Source: Proteiniphilum propionicum
GTDB lineage: Bacteria > Bacteroidota > Bacteroidia > Bacteroidales > Dysgonomonadaceae
Length of the DNA: 64,000 nt
NCBI RefSeq assembly: GCF_022267555.1
Contig: NZ_CP073586.1
Span: 1,789,501 to 1,853,500 of the forward strand
Direction of reading: 5' to 3'
Each line of letters begins with the position of its first letter. The stretch's first letter is position 1. The notes under the pieces are model-generated. The model made no database searches. It worked only from the letters and a program-made list of their open reading frames with translations, and had not been told where the DNA came from. This document shows, in pieces, positions 8,866-18,530 of this stretch. The translations under genes and the position numbers were made by a program.

Positions 8866-10617
8866 ATGAAAAAAAACAAATACATATTATACGTTATGGC
8901 AACGTTGGTGATGGGATTCATAAGTTGTGACTTTGATGAACTTCCACCCGATAAAATTGAAAAGGGAAAGTTTTTCAGTACCGCTAATGCCAGTTCGTTG
9001 GAGCAATATTGTAACTGGTTTTATGAGAAAATGATTACCGGACACGGTAATCCGCAAGACTATACTATGGGCGGAATGCTCAATTTAGACGCCGATGCCG
9101 ATCAAATGCTCACTTGGGAGAAAAATGATGTGGCTTTCGGCCATCACGTTGCACCTACCGACAAAAATAATACACCGTGGGATTGGGAAGTGGTACGCGC
9201 CTGTAACGATTTTATCCAAAATTATGATAAGTCACCTGAAACAGATGCCATCAAGAAAAAGTATCTGGGTGAAGTGCTTTTCTTCAAGTCGTGGGAGTAT
9301 TTCAATAAGGTGAGAACGTATGGAGACGTGCCATGGTATGAAACTGTACTTTTACCGGGTAGCGAAGAGTTATACAAAGCCCGTGATTCACGTACGCTTG
9401 TTATGGATAATGTTTTACGTGATATTGATTTGGCAATAAGTTACCTGCCTGGAAAAACCAAAGTGAGCCGTGTAAGCAAAGATGCCGCTATTGCTTTAAA
9501 AGCCCGCATTTGTTTATTCGAAGGCTCTTATCGTCGTTATCACGGTATTGAAGGCGATGTTAAATTTTTGGAAGCAGCTTATGCTGCCGCCGGTGAATTA
9601 ATGAAGCCTGAGTACGGTTATAAATTATTTGAGGGTAGTAAACCTTCAAAATCCTATTACGAATTGTTTATTCAATCTAACTACAACAATAATAAAGAAG
9701 TTATTTTGTCAAAAGAATACGATCCGGCAATTGGAAAAGGAAACAATGTTTCAAGGCAAATGTCGCGTGGAGAAACCCCTATTGGTATGAGCCGCGAATG
9801 CATGGAAAACTATTTGTCAATTGACGGGAAACCCTATGCTTCTTCACCCTTACACTCTGTAGGTGAGGGAATGATTAAAGAGTTGAATAACCGTGACCCT
9901 CGATTATTGCAAACGGTAGCTACTCCAGAGCCGGGAGAATTTACGTATTTATTGAAAGGGAATCGACCGGCAATTCAAAAGATTGTTGCTACAAAGGGTA
10001 ATAGTGGCGCTTGTTCTACAGGATATTCTATAATAAAATATTACAACGAAGCTGAAGACGTTTCCGAGCACCATAAAGGAACAGTAGATGCTCCTGTCTT
10101 CCGTTTTGCCGAGATTTTGTTGATAAGAGCTGAAGCCGGAGCAGAGCTGGGTAAAGATCCAGAGTTGGATAAAACCGTAAACGCTTTGCGAGCACGCGTT
10201 GGCTTTAATGTGAAACTGACATCATCGCCCGATGCCGACCCCCGTTTGGTGGAGCAATACCCGATGATTAAAGGCAGTAATGCAAATTTGATTCGTGAAA
10301 TCCGTCGTGAAAGAGGTGTTGAATTGTTTGGAGAAGGCGTTCGTCGTTACGATTTGATGCGCTGGGCAGCCGGACATCTCTTAGCCAATAAGCGTCACGG
10401 AATGATTATTGATCCGACTCTATACACGGCAGAAGAAGTAGAGGAATTGAAAAAAGGCTTTGATGTTACGGATGTTACAAAACCGATAGACATTTACAGT
10501 GCTCGTGTAACCACTGCCCCTATGTTTGTTGCTCCTAAAAACTATCTGTTTGCAATTCCTATCAATGAAATTGCTTTGAACCCGGCATTAGCTCCAAATA
10601 ATCCCGGTTGGGAATAA
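8866..10617 (+). CDS. SusD/RagB family substrate-binding outer membrane lipoprotein
   Basis: Surface lipoprotein of 583 residues that caps the SusC barrel and binds the ligand. The signal peptide ends in a lipobox, FISC, with Cys21 as the lipidated residue; the acidic residues just after it (CDFDE) resemble a Bacteroidetes surface-export signal. The TPR-like body includes FKSWEYFNKVRTYGDVPW and the conserved C-terminal helix RRERGVELFGEGVRRYDLMRW. It starts 13 bases after susC, so the two are one transcript. No glycoside hydrolase, sulfatase, peptidase or other catabolic gene follows; the unit ends at a hairpin terminator. Confidence 0.95.
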   Translation: MKKNKYILYVMATLVMGFISCDFDELPPDKIEKGKFFSTANASSLEQYCNWFYEKMITGHGNPQDYTMGGMLNLDADADQMLTWEKNDVAFGHHVAPTDKNNTPWDWEVVRACNDFIQNYDKSPETDAIKKKYLGEVLFFKSWEYFNKVRTYGDVPWYETVLLPGSEELYKARDSRTLVMDNVLRDIDLAISYLPGKTKVSRVSKDAAIALKARICLFEGSYRRYHGIEGDVKFLEAAYAAAGELMKPEYGYKLFEGSKPSKSYYELFIQSNYNNNKEVILSKEYDPAIGKGNNVSRQMSRGETPIGMSRECMENYLSIDGKPYASSPLHSVGEGMIKELNNRDPRLLQTVATPEPGEFTYLLKGNRPAIQKIVATKGNSGACSTGYSIIKYYNEAEDVSEHHKGTVDAPVFRFAEILLIRAEAGAELGKDPELDKTVNALRARVGFNVKLTSSPDADPRLVEQYPMIKGSNANLIREIRRERGVELFGEGVRRYDLMRWAAGHLLANKRHGMIIDPTLYTAEEVEELKKGFDVTDVTKPIDIYSARVTTAPMFVAPKNYLFAIPINEIALNPALAPNNPGWE

Positions 10618-10643
10618 TTGGTTCCGGATGTAACTAAATGAAG

Positions 10644-10674
10644 GAGGGTGAAACGCATTATGCATTTCACCCTC
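10644..10674 (+). terminator. Terminator after susD
   Basis: The arms GAGGGTGAAA and TTTCACCCTC are perfectly complementary and are followed by TCGATTTTT. This would end the sigma-FecR-SusC-SusD transcript. Confidence 0.8.
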
Positions 10675-10750
10675 TCGATTTTTGGACCAACTCGATGTTG
10701 TTTATGTTGTGTTTGTTTTACTGTTCAGCTCCGGACCATATGGCCTTCTG

Positions 10751-11392
10751 CTACCATATGCTTTCTCTTAAATATAACCGGGACTCATTGCCCATGTTAA
10801 AGAGAAGATCTATGATGCTGAGATTGGGGATAAAACCATTTTTTTTAGCAAATACCTGGTAATAACGGGGAGCTATGAAGTCCGAAGGTTTTTTTGGATG
10901 TATTGCCTCGCGGAAATCGAAGATGTCCTGTGATTGGGTCTTTGCATATTCTGTGGTATAGTTCACTGTTGTATCAATGCCGGTGAGGCGGCAGACAAGC
11001 TCTCGCAACTGCTCGTTGAAATCGTGCAGGAATCTATGTTTCCCCCCCTCGTAAAAAGGGCGGAAATCATCTTCGTAATATTGAAAAAAAGGTGTTGAGT
11101 TATAAGCCGAAATAATGGCATTCCAGTGCAGATGCCGCCAATTGCCATGCTCGGCAATGCGGATATCTTTCATTTTGCATTTTGCCGTTTCCGGCTTTTC
11201 AATTGGTATACTAAGTGATAGTGCCCCATTGGCTCCGGCTATGGTGCATCGGTTTCGGTACGACTGTTTTTGATAATTGTCCTGAATCTCTATTAAAGCA
11301 CCACTGCTCTGAAACAGTGCGGCATAATACTGTACAGGTGCAAGATAAAGAGATGGCAGAAGAATTATTCCCGCGTGATGCCTATCTGTCAT
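10751..11392 (-). CDS. WbqC-like family protein
   Basis: Protein of 213 residues resembling the WbqC family, whose members occur in surface-polysaccharide gene clusters and whose chemistry is poorly defined. Visible family features are the N-terminal LPSLYLAPVQYYAALFQS segment, YRNRCTIAGANG, and a tryptophan-rich HGNWRHLHWNAI block. The ATG at 11392 overlaps the lepB stop in an ATGA arrangement, so I prefer it to an ATG at 11428. In many Bacteroidales a WbqC-like gene follows lepB. Function beyond the family name is not clear. Confidence 0.85.
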   Translation of the reverse strand: MTDRHHAGIILLPSLYLAPVQYYAALFQSSGALIEIQDNYQKQSYRNRCTIAGANGALSLSIPIEKPETAKCKMKDIRIAEHGNWRHLHWNAIISAYNSTPFFQYYEDDFRPFYEGGKHRFLHDFNEQLRELVCRLTGIDTTVNYTTEYAKTQSQDIFDFREAIHPKKPSDFIAPRYYQVFAKKNGFIPNLSIIDLLFNMGNESRLYLRESIW

Positions 11393-12858
11393 GCCGGTAT
11401 TTTCGCACTTCGAAACAGCCTCTTCCATCTTATCTTACCTTCAAACCACCCCTTGTCTTTTTCCAGCGACAGCCATATAAGGAAGGGTTGTCCCACTATA
11501 TGGTCTTCGGGTACAAATCCCCACACGCGTGAATCGGCGGAGTTATGGCGGTTGTCACCCATCATAAAGTAGTAGTCGAACCTGAATGTGTACGAATCTG
11601 CCTCGTTACCGTTGATATAAACTTTTCCGTTGCGAAAGGCAAAATCATTGCCTTCATAGTTTTTAATACATCTTTCATAGACTGCAACTTTTAATTGTAC
11701 GTTGGTATCGAAGCTGATGGTAGCTCCTTTTTTGGGAATCCATAGCGGCCCGAATGTGTCGCGGGTCCACCCGGTATCGTAATTGAGAGGATAGTAGTAG
11801 TTCAATCCCGGTTGTTCACTCTCTTTGATAACGTCCCAGACGAATGGTTTTGCCTTCATCTTATCAACCATTTCACCGGTCATAGGGATGCTGAAATAGA
11901 CTCTTCCGTTATTACCATTGCGTGGATACAAACCAAACCATGCCATGCTCAGGCTGTCTGCACCATCCAGATCTTGTGTGCGGGTAACTACCTGTCCGTA
12001 GTTGTCCTGTGTGAAATAATCGGCCTTGTTAATACCCAGGTCACTGAAAACATCGTCAGCAATAACTGTTCCGTCTGTGTGTATTATATAGTTGTGTTGA
12101 GCGAGTCGTGGGTTGGGTAGGAATGAACTATCAATAAAAACGGAGTCGTTTCTCAGTTCTATGGTTTCTCCGGGGAGACCTATACAGCGCTTCACGTAAT
12201 TCTCACGCCTGTCCACAGGGCGATAGACTATCTCTCCGTAGGTGCGCCTGTCTGACCGTACTCCGGCACTGCCGTTGGAATTGTGTTTGGCGAGCGTGTA
12301 GAAATCAACTCCCTGCTGGTTAAGAGCGACAGTGTCGCCGGTAGGAAAGTTGAATACTACGATATCGTTTCTTTTAACCTTTCCGAAACCCTTTAGCCGG
12401 TTGTATTTCCACTGAGGCTTTTCGATGTACGATTTGCCGCCTACTATCGGCATGGTGTGCTGTGCCAGCGGGAACGACAAAGGCGTTATGGGCGCCCGCG
12501 CTCCGTAACTGAGCTTGCTCACTGCCAGGAAGTCGCCAACCAGCAACGATTTTTCAAGTGATGATGTGGGTATCTGATAGTTTTGAAAGAAAAATGTGTT
12601 GATGAAATATACTGCAATCAGTGCAAACAGAATAGCATCGACCCATTCCATGGTTTTGCGGAATGTTTTATTCTTAGATTTCTTCCAGAAAGACCAAGGT
12701 ATGAATTTGGTGATATATATATCAAATACAAGAAAAATAAAAAGCAATATCGCCGGGGTATGTGCCCATATCGAGAATAGTATTGTTATCACAACCCATA
12801 CGACAAGCCAGAACCATTGCCGGCGTGTAGCATTAGAAAATCTCTCTTTTAATGTCAT
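11389..12858 (-). CDS. lepB: Signal peptidase I (S26), large Bacteroidetes form
   Basis: Membrane serine peptidase that removes signal peptides from exported proteins. At 489 residues it is longer than the E. coli enzyme, as is usual in Bacteroidales. Membrane spans cover about residues 14-50 and 72-90. The catalytic serine lies in IPTSSLEKSLLVGD (Ser100 by alignment), the general-base lysine in YVKRCIGLPGETIEL, and the conserved box MMGDNRHNSADSRVWGFVP is near the C-terminus. It sits 22 bases downstream of dapB and overlaps wbqC by four bases, forming a dapB-lepB-wbqC operon. Confidence 0.96.
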   Translation of the reverse strand: MTLKERFSNATRRQWFWLVVWVVITILFSIWAHTPAILLFIFLVFDIYITKFIPWSFWKKSKNKTFRKTMEWVDAILFALIAVYFINTFFFQNYQIPTSSLEKSLLVGDFLAVSKLSYGARAPITPLSFPLAQHTMPIVGGKSYIEKPQWKYNRLKGFGKVKRNDIVVFNFPTGDTVALNQQGVDFYTLAKHNSNGSAGVRSDRRTYGEIVYRPVDRRENYVKRCIGLPGETIELRNDSVFIDSSFLPNPRLAQHNYIIHTDGTVIADDVFSDLGINKADYFTQDNYGQVVTRTQDLDGADSLSMAWFGLYPRNGNNGRVYFSIPMTGEMVDKMKAKPFVWDVIKESEQPGLNYYYPLNYDTGWTRDTFGPLWIPKKGATISFDTNVQLKVAVYERCIKNYEGNDFAFRNGKVYINGNEADSYTFRFDYYFMMGDNRHNSADSRVWGFVPEDHIVGQPFLIWLSLEKDKGWFEGKIRWKRLFRSAKIPA

Positions 12859-12880
12859 ATTTGTAAATTGATAATTATGT

Positions 12881-13600
12881 TTAAAAAGTTCCCAGCAAAT
12901 TTTTCATACCAAGGAATCCTTTTTTATCTTTTGTGAACTCTGCAGCAAGTACAGCACCAAGGGCAAATCCCTTGCGGCTTTTGGCATCATGAGTGATGCG
13001 TATGGAGTCGGCGTCAGATTCATAAATAACTGTGTGGATGCCCGGTATCTCTCCTTCACGAAATGCCTTTATCTGCAACTCTTCGTGAGAAACGGGTTCA
13101 TCCAGTACCCATCTCTCTTTTCTGCCGATATACGCCATGATGCCGTCGGCAAGGGTGATAGCTGTTCCACTTGGCGCATCAAGCTTGTGTATGTGATGAG
13201 TCTCCTCAATGCGCACATCGTAATCGGGATATCGGTTCATCAGCTTAGCCAGATAGTTGTTGAGAGCAAAGAATAGATTAACCCCCAGGCTGAAGTTGGA
13301 TGCATAAAAAAATGTTTTTCCGTTTTTGTCACACTCCTCTTTTATCTCGCTTAGGTGTTCAAGCCAACCGGTGGTTCCCGATACTACCGGTACGTTGGCT
13401 GCAAAAGCCTGCTTGTAGTTTTGCAGGGCGCTTTCGGGTGAAGAGAATTCGATTGCAACATCGGCACTTTTAAACTCCGGAGTGCTGAACTTATGCTCTT
13501 CATTAATGTCTATTATGCAGACAATATCATGACCTCTGTCCCGGGCAATTTTCTCTATTTCATGCCCCATCTTTCCGTAACCGATAAGTGCTATCTTCAT
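12881..13600 (-). CDS. dapB: 4-hydroxy-tetrahydrodipicolinate reductase
   Basis: Enzyme of the lysine and diaminopimelate pathway, reducing dihydrodipicolinate-type substrate with NAD(P)H in the cytoplasm. The 239-residue protein opens with the Rossmann motif IGYGKMGHEIEKIARDRGH. It has EETHHIHKLDAPSGTA, the family catalytic His-His and Lys/substrate-binding region. It is slightly shorter than the E. coli enzyme, as in other Bacteroidetes. It leads the dapB-lepB-wbqC operon and is separated from menE by about 115 bases. Confidence 0.96.
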   Translation of the reverse strand: MKIALIGYGKMGHEIEKIARDRGHDIVCIIDINEEHKFSTPEFKSADVAIEFSSPESALQNYKQAFAANVPVVSGTTGWLEHLSEIKEECDKNGKTFFYASNFSLGVNLFFALNNYLAKLMNRYPDYDVRIEETHHIHKLDAPSGTAITLADGIMAYIGRKERWVLDEPVSHEELQIKAFREGEIPGIHTVIYESDADSIRITHDAKSRKGFALGAVLAAEFTKDKKGFLGMKNLLGTF

Positions 13601-13716
13601 ATAATCTTCTTTTTAGATGAGCAAAAATACAAAATTAATGTATATATCTTACCCTTGGCAACGATAGATTTATTTTATCTTCTCTAAGTTGCATGTAATT
13701 AGCGTATTGACATTGG

Positions 13717-14802
13717 TTACGGCCGGTCCCCCATGACTCCGGAATGAATTGCCAGCTGTCTTGTTGCTGTGCGGCTGATCTTTCCATTTCCCGTTTGCGG
13801 AATGGCAGTTACGGCGTAGATGTGTAAAGGCTGCAAATAGCGCGGAAGAAGCTGCTCTATTGCTTTCCTGACAGAAACAGGAGAGACGGGCTGTTCCACA
13901 AGCAATACAATTGCTTCACCCAGCCTTGGGTCCGGTATCGATGTGATCGCAAAGTTGCCTGTTATATGAGAGCTTAATACCTGCTCAATTTCCTCTATCT
14001 GTACTTTGATGCCTCCCGTATTGATTATATTGTCTTTCCTTCCTGTAATGCGGAAGCTTCCATCTTGACGAAGTTCAGCCACATCGTTTGTTTTTAATGG
14101 GCCATCGGTAACCAATGGGGCATCTACTATTAGCGTATTGTCATCTGATAATGTAAGTGAAACTGTTGGGAAGGGGGTATAATAAGAGCTGGCTTCGGTC
14201 CCGTTTATTCTGCGCAGAGCTATATGGGAAAGAGTTTCGGTCATTCCGTAGGTCGAGTAGATAGCATTCGGAAAATCTTTCAGCGCTTTTTCAATTTTCT
14301 CATTAATTGCCCCTCCTCCTATTATCAGATGTTTTATTTTAGATAACCGTTCTCTCTCTTTATCCCGCTTAAGGGAGTTATATACCTGTAACGGCACCAT
14401 TGCAGCAAAGTCGAACGTGATATCTGTACCGAGAAGCGGATGGCCTGATGGCTTCACAAGATAGAGGTCCAGCCCTGCATATAGGGCACGTACTACCATC
14501 ATCTTTCCTGCAATATAATCTAACGGAAGGCAAAGCAGCACCTTGTCATTTCTTTTCAGTTCGAAGAAGTCGCATGTGATCTTTGCGCTTTGCAGCATCT
14601 GTTCTTTGCGCACGATAATCTCTTTAGGCACACCTGTAGATCCGGAAGTGTTCAGCCGCATTGTTGGAGTCCCGGAGAACCAATCCTTCAAAAACATATA
14701 CAGTTGGTGATGAAAAGTAGATTCACCGGTGAAACCGGTTTTCCGGCCTTCTTTAAAATCTTCTTTAGTATAAGCTATTCCGCCGATAATAATTTTGTCC
14801 AT
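13717..14802 (-). CDS. menE: o-Succinylbenzoate-CoA ligase
   Basis: AMP-forming acyl-CoA ligase that activates o-succinylbenzoate in menaquinone synthesis. The 361-residue protein is compact compared with E. coli MenE but has the ANL signatures LNTSGSTGVPKEIIVRKEQM (P-loop), YSTYGMTETLSHIAL, and the hinge segment GRKDNIINTGGIKV. A lysine in the C-terminal QTGNGKISR segment matches the catalytic lysine. An upstream ATG at 14826 would overlap menC; the MDKIII start at 14802 lies just after the menC stop and is preferred. It is the last gene of the men cluster. Confidence 0.95.
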   Translation of the reverse strand: MDKIIIGGIAYTKEDFKEGRKTGFTGESTFHHQLYMFLKDWFSGTPTMRLNTSGSTGVPKEIIVRKEQMLQSAKITCDFFELKRNDKVLLCLPLDYIAGKMMVVRALYAGLDLYLVKPSGHPLLGTDITFDFAAMVPLQVYNSLKRDKERERLSKIKHLIIGGGAINEKIEKALKDFPNAIYSTYGMTETLSHIALRRINGTEASSYYTPFPTVSLTLSDDNTLIVDAPLVTDGPLKTNDVAELRQDGSFRITGRKDNIINTGGIKVQIEEIEQVLSSHITGNFAITSIPDPRLGEAIVLLVEQPVSPVSVRKAIEQLLPRYLQPLHIYAVTAIPQTGNGKISRTATRQLAIHSGVMGDRP

Positions 14803-14803
14803 A

Positions 14804-15859
14804 TCATGAAAAGTATTCGAACACATCCGGCATCCCTCCTTTCGGGTTGAACCACAACATGTCTCCCCTAATTTCCAAGGGCATCGGTATATTGTTTATA
14901 TACAGCATTCCTGTTCCTAATCCCTGCGGCAGTGAGTTGTTGAATGTTGAACACCACTGGGCAATACTGTTCAGTCCCACGTTCGATTCAAGCGCAGATG
15001 TTATCCACCACGCAATGTCCATTTCGCCGGCAAGCTCCATCCATTCGGCACATCCGGCAATTCCTCCATGTAATGATGGCTTAAGTATAATATATTGGGG
15101 ACGGATTGTCTCAAGCAGCTTTCTCTTTTCAGCAGGATCGTTAACTCCTATCAGCTCTTCATCCAAAGCTATGGGTAGCGGTGAGGATTCACATAACCCG
15201 GCCATCTCATGCCACTGTCCTGCTCTAACAGGCTGTTCTATGGAGTGTATACCAAGCCCGGCAAGCTGATGAAGCTTCTCCTTAACATCCCCTGGTGAGA
15301 AGTTCCCGTTAGCATCTACGCGCAATGTCACTTCACGTTCACTATAACGGCTGCGTATAAAACGAAGCAGGGCTAGCTCGCGGTCAAAACCAATAGCGCC
15401 GATCTTGAGTTTTACACAGTTAAATCCCCTTGCCAGTACCGATTCTATCTGTTTTAACATATCGGCATACTCACCCATCCAGATAAGCCCGTTTATAGTT
15501 ATGCCCTCTTCACCACGGCTGAACGGGCTATCCCATAGCTGCCATCTACGTTCCCTATAGTGCCGCATAGCTGTTTCCAGCCCGAAAAGGATTGACGGGT
15601 AATTACGGAGCAATTCCGTATCAACCCTCTGTCTCTCTTCCGTTATCTTACAAAAAGTGGCCAGCCTTTCGGCGTAATGGGCATCATAATCACAGCTAAG
15701 ATCGTGGAGCGGCGCACATTCTCCTACTCCGTAATGATGTTTCTCCTCCTCGTTTCGGAAAACCACATACCATACACTGTGTTCGGTATAAACACCTCTT
15801 GATGTGCCTGCCGGCTGTTTGAACAGGAGTGTATGTGGTATGATCTCTATCCGGAACAT
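14804..15859 (-). CDS. menC: o-Succinylbenzoate synthase
   Basis: Enolase-superfamily enzyme that dehydrates SHCHC to o-succinylbenzoate. Of its 351 residues, the N-terminal part has the capping domain and the C-terminal part the TIM barrel. The catalytic lysine is seen in CVKLKIG, metal ligands in LRVDANGNFSP, SIEQP and ALDEEL, and the second lysine in YIILKPSLHGG. It lies between menB (11 bases upstream) and menE, consistent with one transcript. Confidence 0.96.
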   Translation of the reverse strand: MFRIEIIPHTLLFKQPAGTSRGVYTEHSVWYVVFRNEEEKHHYGVGECAPLHDLSCDYDAHYAERLATFCKITEERQRVDTELLRNYPSILFGLETAMRHYRERRWQLWDSPFSRGEEGITINGLIWMGEYADMLKQIESVLARGFNCVKLKIGAIGFDRELALLRFIRSRYSEREVTLRVDANGNFSPGDVKEKLHQLAGLGIHSIEQPVRAGQWHEMAGLCESSPLPIALDEELIGVNDPAEKRKLLETIRPQYIILKPSLHGGIAGCAEWMELAGEMDIAWWITSALESNVGLNSIAQWCSTFNNSLPQGLGTGMLYINNIPMPLEIRGDMLWFNPKGGMPDVFEYFS

Positions 15860-15870
15860 ATTCTATCAGA

Positions 15871-16692
15871 TTAAGGAAATTTGGGGAATTGTGTAAAATC
15901 CGGTTTACGTTTTTCAAGAAATGCCTGCTTGCCTTCCTGTGCCTCATCAGTGAGATAATAAAGCATGGTTGCATCACCTGCCAGCTCCTGTATACCGGCC
16001 TGACCGTCCAGTTCGGCATTAAGACCCGCCTTTATCATGCGGAGCGCTAGCGGGCTGTGCTGCATCATGGCTTCTGCCCATTCAACCACCTCATCCTCTA
16101 ATCTTTCGTATGGAACCACCTTGTTTACAAGTCCCATTTCAAGCGCCTCTTGTGCACTGTACTGGCGGCAGAGGAACCATATCTCGCGGGCTTTTTTCTG
16201 CCCTACGATACGGGCAAGGTATGACGACCCGAAGCCGGCATCGAAGCTGCCCACACGGGGACCTGTCTGTCCGAAGACAGCATTATCAGATGCTACAGAC
16301 AGGTCGCAGACCACATGCAACACATGTCCTCCTCCGATGGCATATCCGTTCACCATTGCAATAACAGGTTTCGGGAGCGATCTGATCTGTTTTTGAACAT
16401 CCAGCACGTTAAGGCGTGGAACGCCATCCTTGCCTATGTATCCACCCTTACCCTTTACATTCTGATCACCTCCCGAGCAAAAAGCCTTGTCTCCAGCCCC
16501 GGTAATAACTATTACGCATATATCGGCTTCTTCACGGCATATACGCAAGGCATCGCTCATCTCTCCGGTGGTATTGGGAGTAAAGGCGTTACGATACCGC
16601 GGCCGGTTTATCGTAATCCGTGCTATCCCGTTATAAAAATCAAAAAGAATATCTTCATACTCTTTAATAGTCTTCCATTCTCTGTTTGTCAT
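15871..16692 (-). CDS. menB: 1,4-Dihydroxy-2-naphthoyl-CoA synthase
   Basis: Crotonase-family enzyme that closes the second naphthoquinone ring. At 273 residues it is normal length. It contains [13 protein letters not shown], the oxyanion-hole segment [35 protein letters not shown], and [17 protein letters not shown], all typical of MenB. It lies 152 bases downstream of menD and just upstream of menC. Confidence 0.97.
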   Translation of the reverse strand: MTNREWKTIKEYEDILFDFYNGIARITINRPRYRNAFTPNTTGEMSDALRICREEADICVIVITGAGDKAFCSGGDQNVKGKGGYIGKDGVPRLNVLDVQKQIRSLPKPVIAMVNGYAIGGGHVLHVVCDLSVASDNAVFGQTGPRVGSFDAGFGSSYLARIVGQKKAREIWFLCRQYSAQEALEMGLVNKVVPYERLEDEVVEWAEAMMQHSPLALRMIKAGLNAELDGQAGIQELAGDATMLYYLTDEAQEGKQAFLEKRKPDFTQFPKFP

Positions 16693-16844
16693 TGATCTGT
16701 TTTTATTAAAATTAGTTTTTCCTGCTCTTGATAATTCAAGTAAAAAAAACAGTTGTTATCTTGTAAAGGCATAATACAAATAAATTATCTTTCTGCACAT
16801 CTTTTATCGAAAACATTTAAGACAAGTTCATTCTCAGTGTCCAC

Positions 16845-18521
16845 TTATCGGGAACGTTGTTTTTTTGTTTTTTGTTGATGATAATAAGATTTTATCTGTT
16901 CTGCGTTTTTTTCAATGGATGTAAAGACTTCAAGCAGAACAGGTTTCTCGCTCTCCATGCCGATGAATTGCGGCAGATGCCGTTGCAGCTCCTCTGCATT
17001 ACGGGCGGAAAGATAGATAAATCCCTGCTGTTGTGCCCAGCTTCCGGCCTCGGTTGCATGTGCTGCCGTAATGTATTCATTCAACACTTCCGATCTGTTC
17101 AATCCCGGAAGAATGTGAAATATCTCACCTCCGCCGTTATTATTCAGCATTATACGCAGGTTGCTATCCTTATAATTATTCCAAAGGCCATTTATGTCGT
17201 AGAAGAAACTCAGGTCGCCAATCAGCAGAAAGGTGAGCCTGCCCGAAGAAGCAGCATACCCAACCGCTGTTGAGAGCGACCCGTCTATTCCATTAGTCCC
17301 CCTGTTACAATAAAGGCGTGTGGAAGGCGGAACATCGAACAATTGCGCCAGTCGCACGCTATTGCTGTTCCCTAATTGGAGGGAGGCATCTTCCGGCAGC
17401 TTCTGCATAAAAGCTCCTACCGCGTAAAGATCGGAAAATGCGGCCTCCGGCCTGGTGACTGATGCACAATGTCTTTCCCATATGTCACGGAAACCCTTCG
17501 CCTCCGTATTGGGCGGAATCTCTGCCAAATAGTTAAGAAATGTTTCATCATCGCTCCTGACAATGTCAGTAACTCGTTGAAAAGTGTCTGTAACCTCTCC
17601 TGAAGGTGAAATATGCCAGTGTTCGCTGATATCTGCCGAACGGATGAAATGCTTCAGACGTTTGGAAACAATATGTCCTCCCAGTGTTATCACCAAATCG
17701 GGTGTTAGCTCTTCCAGTTCTTTTCCAGAAGCCGTATAAAGTACTATGTCGAAAGGAGAAGTCTCCTTTACGGGGATGTTTGAGAGCTGTTCCGACAGCA
17801 CTACTACTCCCGATATCTCGCGGAGTTTATACAGGATGTTGGCCAAGCCGTTCTCAGGAGGCAGCTGCCCGGCTATAATCATACGTTTCCGATAGCCGGC
17901 AAATCGCCGGTCATAACCGTCTTCCCTGTTTATTATGTATCCCGGTACAGACTGGCGTATTACACGTACAGAGGGAAGGGTTTCCCTGTTGAAGCCAAAC
18001 AAGGGTTCGTCCAAAGGAATATTTATATGTGTAGGGCCTTGAACAACTGAGCTCAAGGCAAGTATTGCTTCATTGATAAGCCGGTTACAATACCATTCTT
18101 CTTCATCATCTGCTATCTGAGGCAGTTGAACCGAACAGCGTGTTATCTCCTTGAATATATTGGCTTGCGGGACAGTTTGCCCATCCATCTGTCCGATCCA
18201 TGCAGCGGGACGGTCTGCGGTGATTACCAAAAGCGGCAGTTGCTGATAAAAGGCTTCTGCTACGGCCGGACCCAGATTCAGGGCAGCAGTACCTGAAGTA
18301 CAGCATACTGCCACAGGTTTGCCCGAAGCTTGTATTACACCCAATGCAAAAAAACCGGCACTCCGTTCATCTACTACACTGTAGCAAGTGAAAAACTTAT
18401 CTGTAGCGAAAGAATGGATGAGAGGAGAGTTTCGCGATCCAGGAGACAATACAATATCGGTAATGCCATGCGCTTTGAGCAGCGCCACTAATTGTAAAAC
18501 ATTCTTTTTTTCTGAGTACAT
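16845..18521 (-). CDS. menD: 2-Succinyl-5-enolpyruvyl-6-hydroxy-3-cyclohexene-1-carboxylate synthase (SEPHCHC synthase)
   Basis: Thiamine-diphosphate enzyme of 558 residues that joins isochorismate and 2-oxoglutarate. Near the start it has VLSPGSRNSPLIHSFA and VVDERSAGFFALGVIQASG, holding the catalytic-type glutamate, and CCTSGTAALNLGPAVAEA. The C-terminal ThDP-binding part has NRGTNGIDGSLSTAVGYA and LLIGDLSFFYDINGLWN. It starts nine bases after the menF stop. Confidence 0.97.
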   Translation of the reverse strand: MYSEKKNVLQLVALLKAHGITDIVLSPGSRNSPLIHSFATDKFFTCYSVVDERSAGFFALGVIQASGKPVAVCCTSGTAALNLGPAVAEAFYQQLPLLVITADRPAAWIGQMDGQTVPQANIFKEITRCSVQLPQIADDEEEWYCNRLINEAILALSSVVQGPTHINIPLDEPLFGFNRETLPSVRVIRQSVPGYIINREDGYDRRFAGYRKRMIIAGQLPPENGLANILYKLREISGVVVLSEQLSNIPVKETSPFDIVLYTASGKELEELTPDLVITLGGHIVSKRLKHFIRSADISEHWHISPSGEVTDTFQRVTDIVRSDDETFLNYLAEIPPNTEAKGFRDIWERHCASVTRPEAAFSDLYAVGAFMQKLPEDASLQLGNSNSVRLAQLFDVPPSTRLYCNRGTNGIDGSLSTAVGYAASSGRLTFLLIGDLSFFYDINGLWNNYKDSNLRIMLNNNGGGEIFHILPGLNRSEVLNEYITAAHATEAGSWAQQQGFIYLSARNAEELQRHLPQFIGMESEKPVLLEVFTSIEKNAEQIKSYYHQQKTKKQRSR

Positions 18522-18530
18522 ACCCGCGAC

